A DNA stretch of 64,000 bases from Bacillota bacterium (GCA_023429995.1 JAEZCE010000031.1:1-64000), one strand, 5' to 3'. Shown: positions 16,621 to 26,686, counted from the stretch's first letter. The notes: generated by a model not told the origin, from the letters alone. Translations and numbers: made by a program.

Positions 16621-18024
16621 ATGAAAAAATTATGGGCATCCTTACGTCAAAACCGCCGGTTTCGTCTGATCACTCTGACTTTGCTGGTTTGTTTTTTTAC
16701 CCTTTCCTTTATACAGTTATTCTCGGCAACGTCTTTCACCGTTAACTCGCTATCTTTTAAATTACAAAATAAATTTTCGTTCCAGGGCGGCACCATGATA
16801 GAAGTTCCGCCCATTGGCCGTTTGTTTTTCCAGTCTCACAAAACTCCCTGGCAGTTTATTATTACACTGGATGAAGTCGATTTCTCCGGCCTGGCGGAAC
16901 AGTTGAACTCATTGCCGTCGAAACAGCAGTGGTTGCCTTTATTACAACATCAGGTGAAATCGATGATGGTGTCTTTTTTCCTGTCCGTTGTATTTTACGG
17001 TTTGCTTGGAGGAACCCTGATATTATTGGCGTTGAGGGTTAAACCCCTTTCCAAACTTTTTCTTTACGGGATTCTCTGTTCCGTGGCCACGATCTTTATT
17101 TTGATTGGGATGACCATCCTCTCCTATCAGCCCAAAGAGATTGAACATCCCAAATATCAGGGAGTCCTGTCCGCCGCTCCCTGGGCCATGAATTTAGTCA
17201 CGATGAGCTTAGATAATATTGAAGTGATCGGAACCAATCTGAAAAAAATCTCCCAGGGGCTGCCGGTTTTATTCAAACAAGCCGAAGACATGAAAACCAT
17301 GGGGAATATGCAATCGGATATTAAAGTTTTGCACGTCAGCGACATTCATAATAACCCGGCGGCCTTCGACTTCATCAGTGAGTTGGTTTCAAACTTCAAA
17401 ATCCAGTTCATCATCGATACCGGCGACTTAACCGATTACGGAACCGCCCTTGAGGCTAACATTATCGAAAGAATTCCCGGGCTGAAAGTACCTTACGTAT
17501 TTATTCCCGGCAACCATGAATCGCCCTTGATTACCAAACGTCTTGTTCATACCAAGAACGTTATTGTGGTGGTAAAAAAAGATCTGCGTGTCTACGGGCT
17601 CACCATAGCGGGCGCCGCAGACCCGGCCGCCAAAATTTACAATTCGGACGTGGCCCCGGCCGAACAATATCTGGAAACCGCAAAAGCTTTAAAGGAACGA
17701 ATCATTGATAGTGGTAAACTGCCTGATATTATTGCAGTCCACAACCGTAATCTGGCCGAGGATTTGATTGGATCCGTTCCGGTCATCCTCCATGGTCATA
17801 ACCATCAATACAAACTCTCGGTGGAGAAGAAGACCGTTATTGATAATGCGGGGACAACCGGTTCCGCGGGTATAAGAGGTTTTGTCGATAAAGCCGTGCC
17901 TTATAGCGCCTCGATCTTATACTGGAAAAAAGGCCCCCGGAATAAAATGATCCTCCATGCCGTGGATTCCATCAAGATTAACGGCGGGGAAAGAACTTTA
18001 ACGGTCGATCGCCGTACTTTTTAA
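16621..18024 (+). CDS. membrane-anchored metallophosphoesterase
   Basis: About 467 residues. TM1 is near residues 13-36, an outside segment follows, then two more membrane helices near 115-165. A calcineurin-like phosphoesterase domain spans about 235-430 with all metal motifs: V-S-D-I-H-N-N, D-T-G-D-L-T-D, I-P-G-N-H-E-S, and the C-terminal L-H-G-H-N-H-Q. The Asp, His and Asn residues needed for a dinuclear metal site are present, so it should cleave a phosphoester, possibly of a lipid head group or nucleotide. The start follows GAGGG. It is divergent from the zinc-ribbon gene and is followed by the ankyrin gene. Confidence 0.85.
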   Translation: MKKLWASLRQNRRFRLITLTLLVCFFTLSFIQLFSATSFTVNSLSFKLQNKFSFQGGTMIEVPPIGRLFFQSHKTPWQFIITLDEVDFSGLAEQLNSLPSKQQWLPLLQHQVKSMMVSFFLSVVFYGLLGGTLILLALRVKPLSKLFLYGILCSVATIFILIGMTILSYQPKEIEHPKYQGVLSAAPWAMNLVTMSLDNIEVIGTNLKKISQGLPVLFKQAEDMKTMGNMQSDIKVLHVSDIHNNPAAFDFISELVSNFKIQFIIDTGDLTDYGTALEANIIERIPGLKVPYVFIPGNHESPLITKRLVHTKNVIVVVKKDLRVYGLTIAGAADPAAKIYNSDVAPAEQYLETAKALKERIIDSGKLPDIIAVHNRNLAEDLIGSVPVILHGHNHQYKLSVEKKTVIDNAGTTGSAGIRGFVDKAVPYSASILYWKKGPRNKMILHAVDSIKINGGERTLTVDRRTF

Positions 18025-18224
18025 CTCAAATCCGGCAAGTAACCCCAAAACCACCGTTGTATATAAACTTGCCGGTTCGCGGTTTAAATCGCCTTCCGGG
18101 ATATTGGGGAATACGGCCCCGCCAAGCAAGGGGAATAAAGCGGCAGGATTTTTACAATGGTTTATTGAATTTACATTTTGTGGGGTATTGTTTTCCGGAA
18201 TCGATTTTGGAAGGAAGGAATTGC

Positions 18225-20324
18225 ATGAGAATTAAATTGTCGATTGCACTTTCGCTTTTATGGGTATTACTCCTCCCCCTTGCCGCGCAGGCTGAAGATC
18301 TCAATTCCAATTTGTTAAATGCAGTCTCCAAGAACAAGGCTTCCTTGGTTAGAAATCTGATTCATAAAGGCGCGGATATCAACACCCGGGGGGATCATCA
18401 ATGGACTCCGTTGATCATCGCCTCCGACATGGGCTTTACATCCATTGTCAAAATACTGCTGGATAAGGGCGCAGATCCGAACTTACAGGACAATTACGAT
18501 TCCACCGCCCTCATTCACGCTGTGAAAAATAAGTATCTGCCCATTGTCGAGTTGATTCTCAAAAATCCCCAAGCCGATTTCAACCTTCGCACCACGGAAG
18601 GTTATACGGCTCTGATGTATGCCGTCAAAGTCAATCATCAAAGGATCATTCAGTTTCTCCTCAATAAAGGGGCAAATCTCTCTTTTAGTTCCATTTGGGC
18701 CGCGAAGAAAGGCGACACCACTTTACTGGCCGGTTTGATTAAAAACTATCAGGCCAACCTCAATGAAAAGGACGCTCAAGGCTGGACTCCCATATTATGG
18801 GCTGCTAAAAACGGTTATCCGGATACCGTCAAACTTTTAATGGATAACGGCGGGGAAGTGGATTATACCGCAAAGGACGGAACGACTCCGCTAATCGCCG
18901 CTGCTGCCAGCGGAAATAAAGAAACCGTTCAAATCCTACTCAAAAAAGCCACCCTTCTCGATGCTACTGACAGTAACGGTTGGAACGCATTATTATGGGA
19001 GTCCGCTCAAGGCCATACCCTGAACGTTTCCCTGCTGCTCGCCAAAGGGATGAATGTAGACGGCAAGGACCGGAAAGGTTTTACACCGCTGATGGCGGCA
19101 GCCGCAGAAAACCATCTTGAAACAGCTAAATTTTTACTCAGCCATAAGGCATCCGTTAATATGACGGACTCCAACCAGTGGCCGGCTCTTTTTTGGGCCG
19201 TTTCCAAAGGCAGTACCGATACTGCCAAATTTTTAATGGAAAACGAGGCCAATCTTAACGGAACGGATATTCATCGCCGAACCCCATTAATGCTGGCCGC
19301 CGGTCAAGGCAACCTTGAGATAGCGCGAAGTTTGATTTTCTATGGGGCCGCCCTTAACGCAAGCGACGAAAACGGGTGGACTGCTTTACATTTTGCCGTC
19401 GCCCAAGACCATCAAGACCTCCTGCAACTGCTGTTATCCAAAGGCGCAGACGCGGCTATCCGCAACAAAGACGGGGATACGCCATTGTTAATGGCGGCCA
19501 AAAACGGCCAATCCGCTCAATTCAAGGCCTTTATCGCGGGCGGAGTCAATCCGAACTCCGTATTCATCGAGGCCATCCGCAAAAAAGATTGGTCCACCTC
19601 CAATGCCTTGCTCAACCAGGGCGCCGATCCCAATAGCAAGGATGGTAGCGGCACACCCGCTTTAATCCTGGCGGTTAAGTCCAATCAGAGCCAAATGGTC
19701 CGGGCATTGATCCAAAAGGGAGCGGCCGTCAACGCCAGGGATCGGGACGGCGATACCGCGCTCATTCTGGCATCCATGTATGGTTATGGAGATTTGGTGT
19801 CGATTTTACTGACTTCGGGGGCGGATGGGAATATTCAGGGCCGAGGTGGTTGGACCGCCTTAATGTGGGCGATTCAAACGGGGGCGGTAGATATCATCCA
19901 CCAATTAATGGATGCTCATCCCGATGTAAACTTGAAGACGGCTCAATCAGGATGGACCGCTCTGATGATAGCCGCCAAATGCGGCCAAATGCAAGGTCTA
20001 AAGCTACTGGTGGAAAACCGTTCACCCATCCATACCCCAGACAAGGATGGAGATAATGCATTAATCATCGCTATTCTTTATCGAAAAGCCGATGTGGTTC
20101 AATATCTAATGGATAATGGCGCGGAAGTCAATTCCCAGCGGCAAGACGGCTCCACAGCCCTCATGGTGGCCAGTTTTGAAGGCGACGTTTCCATGGTAAA
20201 AATTCTTCTCAATAAAGGATCGGATTTGTCGCTCCGCAATCGTAGCGGCTGCACAGCTTTAAATGCCGCCAGCCGCTACCCGGAGATTGTGAAGATGCTT
20301 AAAAATGCCGGAGCCAAAGAATAA
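18225..20324 (+). CDS. secreted ankyrin-repeat protein
   Basis: About 699 residues: a signal peptide (residues 1-22, ending A-A-Q-A) and then roughly 20 consecutive ankyrin repeats of about 33 residues. Typical units read G-W-T-P-L-x-x-A-A, x-x-V-x-x-L-L-x-K-G-A and D-x-N. No enzyme domain is present, so it is probably an extracytoplasmic protein-binding scaffold. The start was moved to 18225, where AAGGAAGGAA precedes ATG and a signal peptide begins; the upstream in-frame extension is not protein-like. Its stop lies only four bases from the stop of the convergent typA. Secreted ankyrin proteins are unusual in free-living Bacillota. Confidence 0.88.
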   Translation: MRIKLSIALSLLWVLLLPLAAQAEDLNSNLLNAVSKNKASLVRNLIHKGADINTRGDHQWTPLIIASDMGFTSIVKILLDKGADPNLQDNYDSTALIHAVKNKYLPIVELILKNPQADFNLRTTEGYTALMYAVKVNHQRIIQFLLNKGANLSFSSIWAAKKGDTTLLAGLIKNYQANLNEKDAQGWTPILWAAKNGYPDTVKLLMDNGGEVDYTAKDGTTPLIAAAASGNKETVQILLKKATLLDATDSNGWNALLWESAQGHTLNVSLLLAKGMNVDGKDRKGFTPLMAAAAENHLETAKFLLSHKASVNMTDSNQWPALFWAVSKGSTDTAKFLMENEANLNGTDIHRRTPLMLAAGQGNLEIARSLIFYGAALNASDENGWTALHFAVAQDHQDLLQLLLSKGADAAIRNKDGDTPLLMAAKNGQSAQFKAFIAGGVNPNSVFIEAIRKKDWSTSNALLNQGADPNSKDGSGTPALILAVKSNQSQMVRALIQKGAAVNARDRDGDTALILASMYGYGDLVSILLTSGADGNIQGRGGWTALMWAIQTGAVDIIHQLMDAHPDVNLKTAQSGWTALMIAAKCGQMQGLKLLVENRSPIHTPDKDGDNALIIAILYRKADVVQYLMDNGAEVNSQRQDGSTALMVASFEGDVSMVKILLNKGSDLSLRNRSGCTALNAASRYPEIVKMLKNAGAKE

Positions 20325-20328
20325 GCGG

Positions 20329-22158
20329 TCAAACCACCGAAGCGTCTTTGCTCCTTTTGGCCATTCTTTCCCGGTCACTCTTGTCGAGGATCTTTTTACG
20401 CAAGCGGATCGAACTCGGGGTGACCTCGACCAGTTCGTCATCCTCAATATATTCCATGGCCTGTTCCAACGTAAAACTTCGCGGCGGAGTCAGGCGGATA
20501 GTTTCATCCGAAGTACTGGCCCGCATATTGGTAAGGTGCTTTTTCTTACAAACATTGACATCCAGATCCCCTTCGCGGGAATTTTCCCCGACGATCATGC
20601 CGGCGTAAATTTTATCGATCGGACTGATGAACAGGAAACCGCGTTCCTCAACATTATGAATCCCATAGGTGGTCGCTTCGCCGGATTCAAAAGCCGTTAA
20701 TACTCCGCGGCTTCTGGTGGCGATTTCGCCTTTCCAGGGCCCATATTTTTCAAACATATGGTTCATGATGCCTTCGCCCTTGGTGGCGGTTAAAAATTCC
20801 GAACGAAAACCAATCAAGCCGCGGGCCGGAATTAAAAATTCCAGTTTTAGATTTTTTTCGCCCGCCGGTTGCATATTCATCATCTCAGCCCGCCGTTTGC
20901 CCAAATTCTCAATGACGTTTCCGGAAAATTCTTCCGGGAGATTGATGAAAAGGCGCTCGTAAGGTTCACACAATTCTCCGTCAATCCGCTTTAAAATCGG
21001 CCGCGGTTTGGATATTTGCAGCTCATACCCTTCCCGGCGCATGGTTTCTATTAAAATGCCCAAATGTAACTCACCCCGTCCGGACACTTCATAGGAATCC
21101 GGGGAGTCGGTTTCCGACACCCGCAGACTGACATTGGTCTCCGCCTCTTTGAACAGGCGTTCCCGGATATGGCGGGAGGTAACAAATTTGCCCTCTTTAC
21201 CGGCAAAGGGACTGTCATTGACAATGAAATTCATGGTTAAGGTCGGTTCATCGACGGTTAACAATGGTAACGGAGAGGGATTTTCGGGATCGGTAACGGT
21301 TTCGCCGATATTGACTTTACCAAGTCCAGCCACGGCCACAATGTCGCCTGCCGATGCCTTATCGACTTCTTTTCGTTTCAAGCCGTCCCAAACCCATAGT
21401 TTACCGATTTTGATGGTTTCCAGTTTTCCGTCTTGCTTGGAAAGACCCACCAATTGACCTGCATTCAAGCTGCCGTTGTGAATCCGGCCAATTCCGACCC
21501 GGCCCACATAATCATCGTAATCCAGGGTATTGATTTGCAGTTGCAATACGGCATTCTCATCTCCCGAAGGCGCCGGAACTTCTTTTTCAATCATCTCAAA
21601 GACCGGTTTCATGTCCGTGCCCGGTTGTTGCCAATCCAAGGTAGCCTTACCGGTACGGGCCGAAGCATAGATAACCGGGAACTCCAGCTGCCAGTCCTCC
21701 GCTTCCAGCTCCACAAACAGGTCGAAAACCTCATTTAACACTTCATCCGGCCGTGCATCCGGGCGGTCGATTTTATTGACCACCACAATGATCCGCAAGC
21801 CCACTTCCAATGCTTTTCTGAGCACGAATTTGGTTTGGGCCATCGGTCCCTCAAAGGCATCCACCAATAACAAGGCCCCGTCCACCATCCGCAAGACCCG
21901 TTCCACTTCCCCGCCGAAATCGGCGTGGCCCGGGGTATCCACAATATTAATCTTTAGATCGCCGTAATTGACGGCGGTATTTTTCGATAGGATAGTAATC
22001 CCGCGTTCCCGTTCCAAATCGTTACTGTCCATAACCCGTTCCACAACCCGTTCATTATCCCTGAAAATCCCGGATTGTCTCAGTAAGCAGTCGACCAGGG
22101 TCGTTTTGCCGTGGTCAACGTGGGCAATAATTGCAATATTTCGAATATTTTCCTTCAT
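20329..22158 (-). CDS. typA: ribosome-binding GTPase TypA/BipA
   Basis: Translational GTPase of 609 residues, the expected length for TypA/BipA. The G domain has G1 A-H-V-D-H-G-K-T-T-L, switch II D-T-P-G-H-A-D-F and N-K-I-D. The EF-G-like domains follow, then the TypA-specific C-terminal region with R-A-S-T-S-D-E near the end. It acts on ribosome assembly and stress adaptation. Start ATG at 22158 lacks a strong ribosome site in the nearby bases. Transcribed alone, convergent with the ankyrin gene without a visible terminator in the four-base gap. Confidence 0.97.
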   Translation of the reverse strand: MKENIRNIAIIAHVDHGKTTLVDCLLRQSGIFRDNERVVERVMDSNDLERERGITILSKNTAVNYGDLKINIVDTPGHADFGGEVERVLRMVDGALLLVDAFEGPMAQTKFVLRKALEVGLRIIVVVNKIDRPDARPDEVLNEVFDLFVELEAEDWQLEFPVIYASARTGKATLDWQQPGTDMKPVFEMIEKEVPAPSGDENAVLQLQINTLDYDDYVGRVGIGRIHNGSLNAGQLVGLSKQDGKLETIKIGKLWVWDGLKRKEVDKASAGDIVAVAGLGKVNIGETVTDPENPSPLPLLTVDEPTLTMNFIVNDSPFAGKEGKFVTSRHIRERLFKEAETNVSLRVSETDSPDSYEVSGRGELHLGILIETMRREGYELQISKPRPILKRIDGELCEPYERLFINLPEEFSGNVIENLGKRRAEMMNMQPAGEKNLKLEFLIPARGLIGFRSEFLTATKGEGIMNHMFEKYGPWKGEIATRSRGVLTAFESGEATTYGIHNVEERGFLFISPIDKIYAGMIVGENSREGDLDVNVCKKKHLTNMRASTSDETIRLTPPRSFTLEQAMEYIEDDELVEVTPSSIRLRKKILDKSDRERMAKRSKDASVV

Positions 22159-22447
22159 CGAGCTATCAGTAACCTCACTTTATTCTCATTATTCAACAAT
22201 TATTTATTAAACCACGATTTAGGGAGGATTGCAATTACAAATCCTTTAATTTTTATGATTTTTCTTCCAACGTTTTTTAATAACCCGCGATTCGGGACTG
22301 ATCCGGTTTTTAAGAAATAGGGATTCATCCCCTGCGGTTGCCGTTTTTTAATTTCATCCAGATTATCGGATGTAAAACGAAAGGTATTATGTGAAATATA
22401 CCGAATTCATTTCATAATGTAAAATCAACCAAAAAGGAGCAAAAGTT

Positions 22448-24187
22448 ATGAGAAAACTATTTTTACCGCTATTCATATTGTTCACGGTTTTTTCCGTTTT
22501 CATGAATATTCCGGCAAGCGCAGCCGGTGAAGAACCTTTATTCTTACTTGGCCAAAATGAAAAAGCCGAGATTCAATTGGCTACCGGCCAGGTTTTCGCT
22601 TTAAAAATCGGGAGGAATCCCATCCAGCTTCTCACAGGAAACCAAGGTCAAAAACTGATTTTATGTGGCGGCCAGGAAGAAAAATCAGGCGAGGTCAAAC
22701 AAGGCGCCTCTTTGCTGTTGGTTGCCGGTGATTTTCAATCCTGTGAAAAACAGATTCAATGTGATTCCGCATTGGTCGCATTTGAAGTCAGCAAGGATTC
22801 ATCCGTTATATGGCTTGCCACGCAAGGCGGGATGATGAATAAGGAAATCATAAAACCCAAAATTTACCGGGTTGATTTAAACTCATTTTCGGCCACCGAA
22901 ACCGTTTTGGATTCCCTTCCTTGTCAGATTGCTCTTTCCGGGGATGATAAACGCTTAGCCGTTGCCTGCCTCGGCGATAAGGATGATCCTTCATCGGTCC
23001 TGACCGTATGGGACGCCAATACTTCCCAGCAGGTTGCTTCCTTTGAGATAGCGGCCAACCCTGGTATTCTTAGTTTTAACAATGAAAATAATTATATCAT
23101 GGTCGCCGGTTATGGATATCAAGAACCGGAAAGCACAAGCACCGGTGTGGTCACCGGTTTTAAGATCCCCGCAAAATACTTCAAGCAGTTAAAAAAACCG
23201 GCTCCCTCCGGAGTAAATATCATCAATTTAGCCACTCTCGACAACAGATTATTCGATCTGGGCAGGATCGCCGAAGACTTTATTCAGGGCCAAAGCGGGA
23301 TCATCTATAGTATTGCAAAAGATGAAAATCAAAGCATTGTTAGGGCCACCAACTGGTCAGGACTACTGTGGGAAAAAAGATATGACTCCCTACCAAAGTA
23401 TGTTCAGGAATGGCCCGATAAGAACCGGGTATTTATCATTTGCGGTAAGAAAATTAGTATTATCAGCAACGATGACGGGAAGACCTTGAAGGAACTTACC
23501 GCCGAGAACGATATTCAACCGTTCCTTTTTTGGGACAGTTCCCCCTACGCCTATTCCTACAATATGAGCAAACTCAGACTCAATACGATGGACCTTAATG
23601 ATTCCGAATTGGGGAAAACATTTAAAGCAGGAAGCGCCGGGCTTAAAATTCTTAAAGCAACGACCATGGTTCTATCGGTGGTGGCTTATGCCGACAGTTT
23701 GCAGCCTCGTTATGTCAATGGGGTCCAAATGCCGACCCGCGTTACACCCATTTATTGGCCCCATGCCCCGAAAGGTAATATTGTACCTTGCCCGGAGCAG
23801 GAAAAGCTCTATATGTTAAATTCTTTTCTCGCTGAAATTTACACGTATGATATCCAAAAAGAAGTCGTAACCAAAAAGTTCAGCTATCTTGGGGATAATT
23901 CATTATATCTGCAAATGACTCCCCATGGCAAATACGTGGTTTTAGTGACCGGTGGCGACTGGAAGTTAATCAACACAAAGACCGATAAGGCCGACCTTAC
24001 TTTTGGCGTCGGTGGTGGAATCCATTTGGTTTTTCAGGAAGTTACCGCTCCAACCCCCTATTTCAGTCCGGATGGCAATAAAATGTATATTCCCAAGGGT
24101 TCCCAAATCCTGGTGGTCGACCTTTTAAATGGAAAAAAACTCAAATCACTTCCAACCAAGACAAAGGATGCCACGTTATTCTGGTAG
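22448..24187 (+). CDS. secreted beta-propeller-like protein
   Basis: About 579 residues. Signal peptide at residues 1-25 (ending A-S-A-A). The rest contains spaced propeller-like strands, for example L-S-G-D-D-K-R-L-A-V-A, F-N-N-E-N-N-Y-I-M-V-A and F-S-P-D-G-N-K-M-Y-I-P followed by L-V-V-D-L-L-N-G-K-K-L. These resemble WD40/YncE-like beta-propellers that bind ligands or proteins outside the cell. No catalytic motif was recognised. Start ATG follows AAGGAG at eight bases. Monocistronic by appearance. Specific function unknown. Confidence 0.75.
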   Translation: MRKLFLPLFILFTVFSVFMNIPASAAGEEPLFLLGQNEKAEIQLATGQVFALKIGRNPIQLLTGNQGQKLILCGGQEEKSGEVKQGASLLLVAGDFQSCEKQIQCDSALVAFEVSKDSSVIWLATQGGMMNKEIIKPKIYRVDLNSFSATETVLDSLPCQIALSGDDKRLAVACLGDKDDPSSVLTVWDANTSQQVASFEIAANPGILSFNNENNYIMVAGYGYQEPESTSTGVVTGFKIPAKYFKQLKKPAPSGVNIINLATLDNRLFDLGRIAEDFIQGQSGIIYSIAKDENQSIVRATNWSGLLWEKRYDSLPKYVQEWPDKNRVFIICGKKISIISNDDGKTLKELTAENDIQPFLFWDSSPYAYSYNMSKLRLNTMDLNDSELGKTFKAGSAGLKILKATTMVLSVVAYADSLQPRYVNGVQMPTRVTPIYWPHAPKGNIVPCPEQEKLYMLNSFLAEIYTYDIQKEVVTKKFSYLGDNSLYLQMTPHGKYVVLVTGGDWKLINTKTDKADLTFGVGGGIHLVFQEVTAPTPYFSPDGNKMYIPKGSQILVVDLLNGKKLKSLPTKTKDATLFW

Positions 24188-24229
24188 GATTAAATTTAAA
24201 AAGGGCATGACTCAACGCTTTAAGATTGC

Positions 24230-24420
24230 GGCCGGTTACTTTGTAACGGGCCGCTTTGATTGGAAAGGGCGGTTTCTGGCGGCCTATGCCCTCACCCCTC
24301 TGTTCATTCAAAGCAGTGGCCCTCTCCCGTTTTACGGGCGAGGGATTACAATTGCCTATTTTGAGCCTTCCCATGTTCCGGCATACGGTAGCGGGGGAAG
24401 AAATCGTCTGAATATTCTGT
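24230..24420. repeat. intergenic GCCCTCACCC/CTCCCG-type repeat
   Basis: Contains the hairpin GGCCGGTTAC...GTAACGGGCC (about 24230-24252), then CTATGCCCTCACCCC, a TTCATTCA spacer, and GGCCCTCTCCCG with a nearby CGGGCGAGGG. The same order of motifs recurs at 25502-25560, so this is a dispersed non-coding repeat between the propeller-like gene and the Rpn-type gene. Confidence 0.55.
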
Positions 24421-24509
24421 CGGAAAATAAAATCCCTTTGTCGGTAAAACAAAAAATGTTATAATTAGGAAAAAGGGCAAGGATTCTCCCCTGAAAGGCG
24501 GGTGAAAAA

Positions 24510-25394
24510 TTGGACCGTCTGAAAGTTAAAAACGACTTCATTTTTCAGAAAATATTCGGCCAAAATGAACACAAGGAAATTTTGATTAGCTTTTTAAATG
24601 CCGTCTTAGCCTTAGAAGCGGAACAAAAGCTGACGGATATCGAAATTATAGAAAATACCCGGCTTAAAAAAGACCATATTGATAACAAACTGGGGATTTT
24701 AGACATCCGCGCCCGCACGATGACTGGGGAACAATTTAATATTGAAATCCAACTCATCAATCAATACAATATGGATCAAAGGACCCTATTTTATTGGTCC
24801 AAACTTTTTAGCGAACTCGCGCACATGCGCGCGTTGAAAGAAGGCCAGCCTTTCCAGTTACTTAAAAAGACCATTACCATTAATATTTTGGATTTTGATT
24901 ATATCCATATCGAGCCATACCATTCGGTTTTTCACCTATGGGAAGACGCTCACCAAGGCTGTAAATTAACGGATATCCTGGAGATTCATTTCCTGGAATT
25001 GCCGAAGTTCCGAAAAGCAAGACCCGATCTAAGTAAACCCTTAGATCGCTGGCTGATTTTCATTGAAGATTCGCCGAAGGAGGTACGAGAAATGGCTATA
25101 AATAAAGATCCTATAATCGCAAAAGCTGAGGAATTACTAGAACGCCTGGGCAGCCTGGATGAAGTAAAAAGATACTACGAAGCGCGGGAAATGGCGATTC
25201 ATGATGAAGTAACCCGAATTACCGGAGCTAAAGCGGAAGGTGAAGCCGAGGGCATTACGAAAGGTAAATTAGAAGAGAAACTGGACACTGCCCGTAAAAT
25301 GCTTGCCAAACAAATGCCGGAAGAGCTAATCCTCGAGATTACCGGGATTACGGGCGAAGAGTTACGTAAGCTTACATGTGAAGAGAAGAACTGA
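24510..25394 (+). CDS. Rpn-family PD-(D/E)XK nuclease / putative transposase
   Basis: A 294-residue protein of the Rpn/YhgA-like family (PD-(D/E)XK nuclease transposase). The N-terminal L-K-V-K-N-D-F-I-F-Q-K-I-F-G is the family start. The nuclease core is D-N-K-L-G-I-L-D-I-R-A then F-N-I-E-I-Q near residues 65-90, with the catalytic Asp and the E-I-Q in place of E-x-K, as in relatives. The C-terminal third is a charged helical tail. Rpn proteins promote RecA-independent recombination in E. coli and often occur as scattered, fast-evolving paralogues. The start is TTG with GGGTGA upstream. It stands alone. Confidence 0.88.
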   Translation: MDRLKVKNDFIFQKIFGQNEHKEILISFLNAVLALEAEQKLTDIEIIENTRLKKDHIDNKLGILDIRARTMTGEQFNIEIQLINQYNMDQRTLFYWSKLFSELAHMRALKEGQPFQLLKKTITINILDFDYIHIEPYHSVFHLWEDAHQGCKLTDILEIHFLELPKFRKARPDLSKPLDRWLIFIEDSPKEVREMAINKDPIIAKAEELLERLGSLDEVKRYYEAREMAIHDEVTRITGAKAEGEAEGITKGKLEEKLDTARKMLAKQMPEELILEITGITGEELRKLTCEEKN

Positions 25395-25452
25395 AGTATG
25401 AAGCTTTAAACCTTCTCCGCCTCGATCTTGATAATGGTTATTAAAATCGTAC

Positions 25453-25481
25453 ATTGAGTAGTTATTTAGAGAACGTTTTAC
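25453..25481 (+). repeat. dispersed repeat, second copy of the 13.66-kb sequence
   Basis: TTGAGTAGTTATTTAGAGAA and then CGTTTTAC, which matches the minus strand at 13655-13684 with one mismatch. It lies just downstream of the Rpn gene and next to another dispersed repeat. Confidence 0.65.
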
Positions 25482-26177
25482 GAGGTTTCACGTTTCAACG
25501 GTCTATGCCCTCACCCAACCTGTCCATTCAGAGATGCGGCCCTCGCCCGTTTCACGGCTAAACATTACCCACATTGTTTTTGGTTTATGGGGCGATACCC
25601 GGGATCTTGGGGAACGATCCGTTCGAAGGGGAAGATCTGGCCGTAAAATAATTCTTCCAGAATCGTTTTCTAGGACATGCCTTCTTTCTGGCCCCTTTTC
25701 GATATCACCTGAAATTCGGGTCTATTTCGGGGGGCTTTTTGTTATTGCCTAAACAATCGTCTGAACCAGGATTTAACGGATTATACGGATTTTAAATCAG
25801 TGCCGGTCGATCATTTGGATTTAGAAATGGCGGGAATGAATTTAGGGATGCCGGGTCTTTATCGGTGAACGTGAGATAAATACTCCTTAAAACAATTCGA
25901 TGAATGCCGATTTTGCTTGTCCACGGTTTCCACCGGCTGGGTCACTTTTTGAGCGGCCAAAAAGTGACCAAAAATCCGCCGGAACCTACGGCTTCCGGTC
26001 CTCCCTTTATTCATCCAGGGTTTCTAGTGGGTCTTCGCCTTCCATGGCCTTTCGACTGGCTGCTTGGTTAAGCCTTCCGATCTCAACCGCAGTTTTCATC
26101 CTGAAAGATGCGGCGGGGAATCGCCTTCCTCCCTGAAGGCTTATGTCTCTTGCAGGTAATTACGGCCTACCCAATAT
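25482..26177. other. gene-free stretch with repeats
   Basis: The left part (25502-25560) is the second copy of the GCCCTCACCC/CTCGCCCG-type repeat seen at 24285-24350. Around 25945-25975, TTTTGAGCGGCCAAAAAGTGACC resembles a common low-information intergenic repeat. A reading frame of about 78 codons at 25900-26136 has no ribosome site and odd composition; I do not call it a gene. Confidence 0.45.
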
Positions 26178-26498
26178 TCATCTTCCCAGCCACTGCTTTA
26201 ACCCCAATCCGTCTTTCAATATCTGCCTGTAAATAATCTGCGGCAGCAACATTTCCAGTGTTCCGATTATACCCGATAAATTTTCGGTCACAATTTCCTG
26301 GTGGACCGGATCGGGCAATAATTGGAGAAGTTCTTGAAAACACTCCTTCATCTGCGCTTGAATATTTTGATATTCGCTATTTCGACTGATGATTTTATAA
26401 TAGATTTCGTTACAGCGTTCCGTGATCAGATAATCGATATACTCTTCCAAATCAACCGGCGAATTGCTTTCGGTAATGGTAAATTCGAAGTCGGCCAT
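26178..26498 (-). CDS. small helical protein of unknown function
   Basis: A 106-residue protein. The middle (about 20-60) is predicted helical and charged, with Y-I-D-Y-L-I-T-E-R-C-N-E-I-Y-Y-K-I and M-K-E-C-F-Q-E-L-L-Q-L-L-P. The end is rich in hydrophobic residues but not a membrane helix. ATG follows GGAGG at a suitable distance, so it is probably real. It is divergent from an XRE regulator and shares a repeat-rich intergenic region with it. Weak resemblance to small Bacillota DUF6809-like proteins; not asserted. Confidence 0.6.
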   Translation of the reverse strand: MADFEFTITESNSPVDLEEYIDYLITERCNEIYYKIISRNSEYQNIQAQMKECFQELLQLLPDPVHQEIVTENLSGIIGTLEMLLPQIIYRQILKDGLGLKQWLGR

Positions 26499-26590
26499 GA
26501 AATGAACCTCCTTAAAATTTAGTGAGTCCTTTTCCTTTTTTAGCGGATGGTTTTCTTCCTTTTATATAATTACTCAATACATTCACGAAT

Positions 26591-26686
26591 TACTACAGTA
26601 TTAAGTATAATACTCATCCAATGAGTAGTCAATCTATTTTACTACAATTCGGAGTAAAATATTTGTTTTAACTAATTATAGTAGTA
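26591..26686. promoter_or_regulatory. operator-like region between the XRE regulator and its neighbour
   Basis: An AT-rich segment with repeated TACTAC/GTAGTA and ACTCAT/ATGAGT half-sites. Clear dyads are AGTATTAAGTATAATACT (26597-26614), TTTTACT...AGTAAAA (26637-26659) and ACTAATTATAGT (26671-26682). The arrangement fits binding of the XRE regulator encoded just downstream, or of its repressor partner, to control both divergent genes. Confidence 0.5.

Noticed and set aside
25900..26136. Open frame of about 78 codons
   Set aside because: No ribosome site, low-information composition and overlap with a common intergenic repeat (TTTTGAGCGGCC...).
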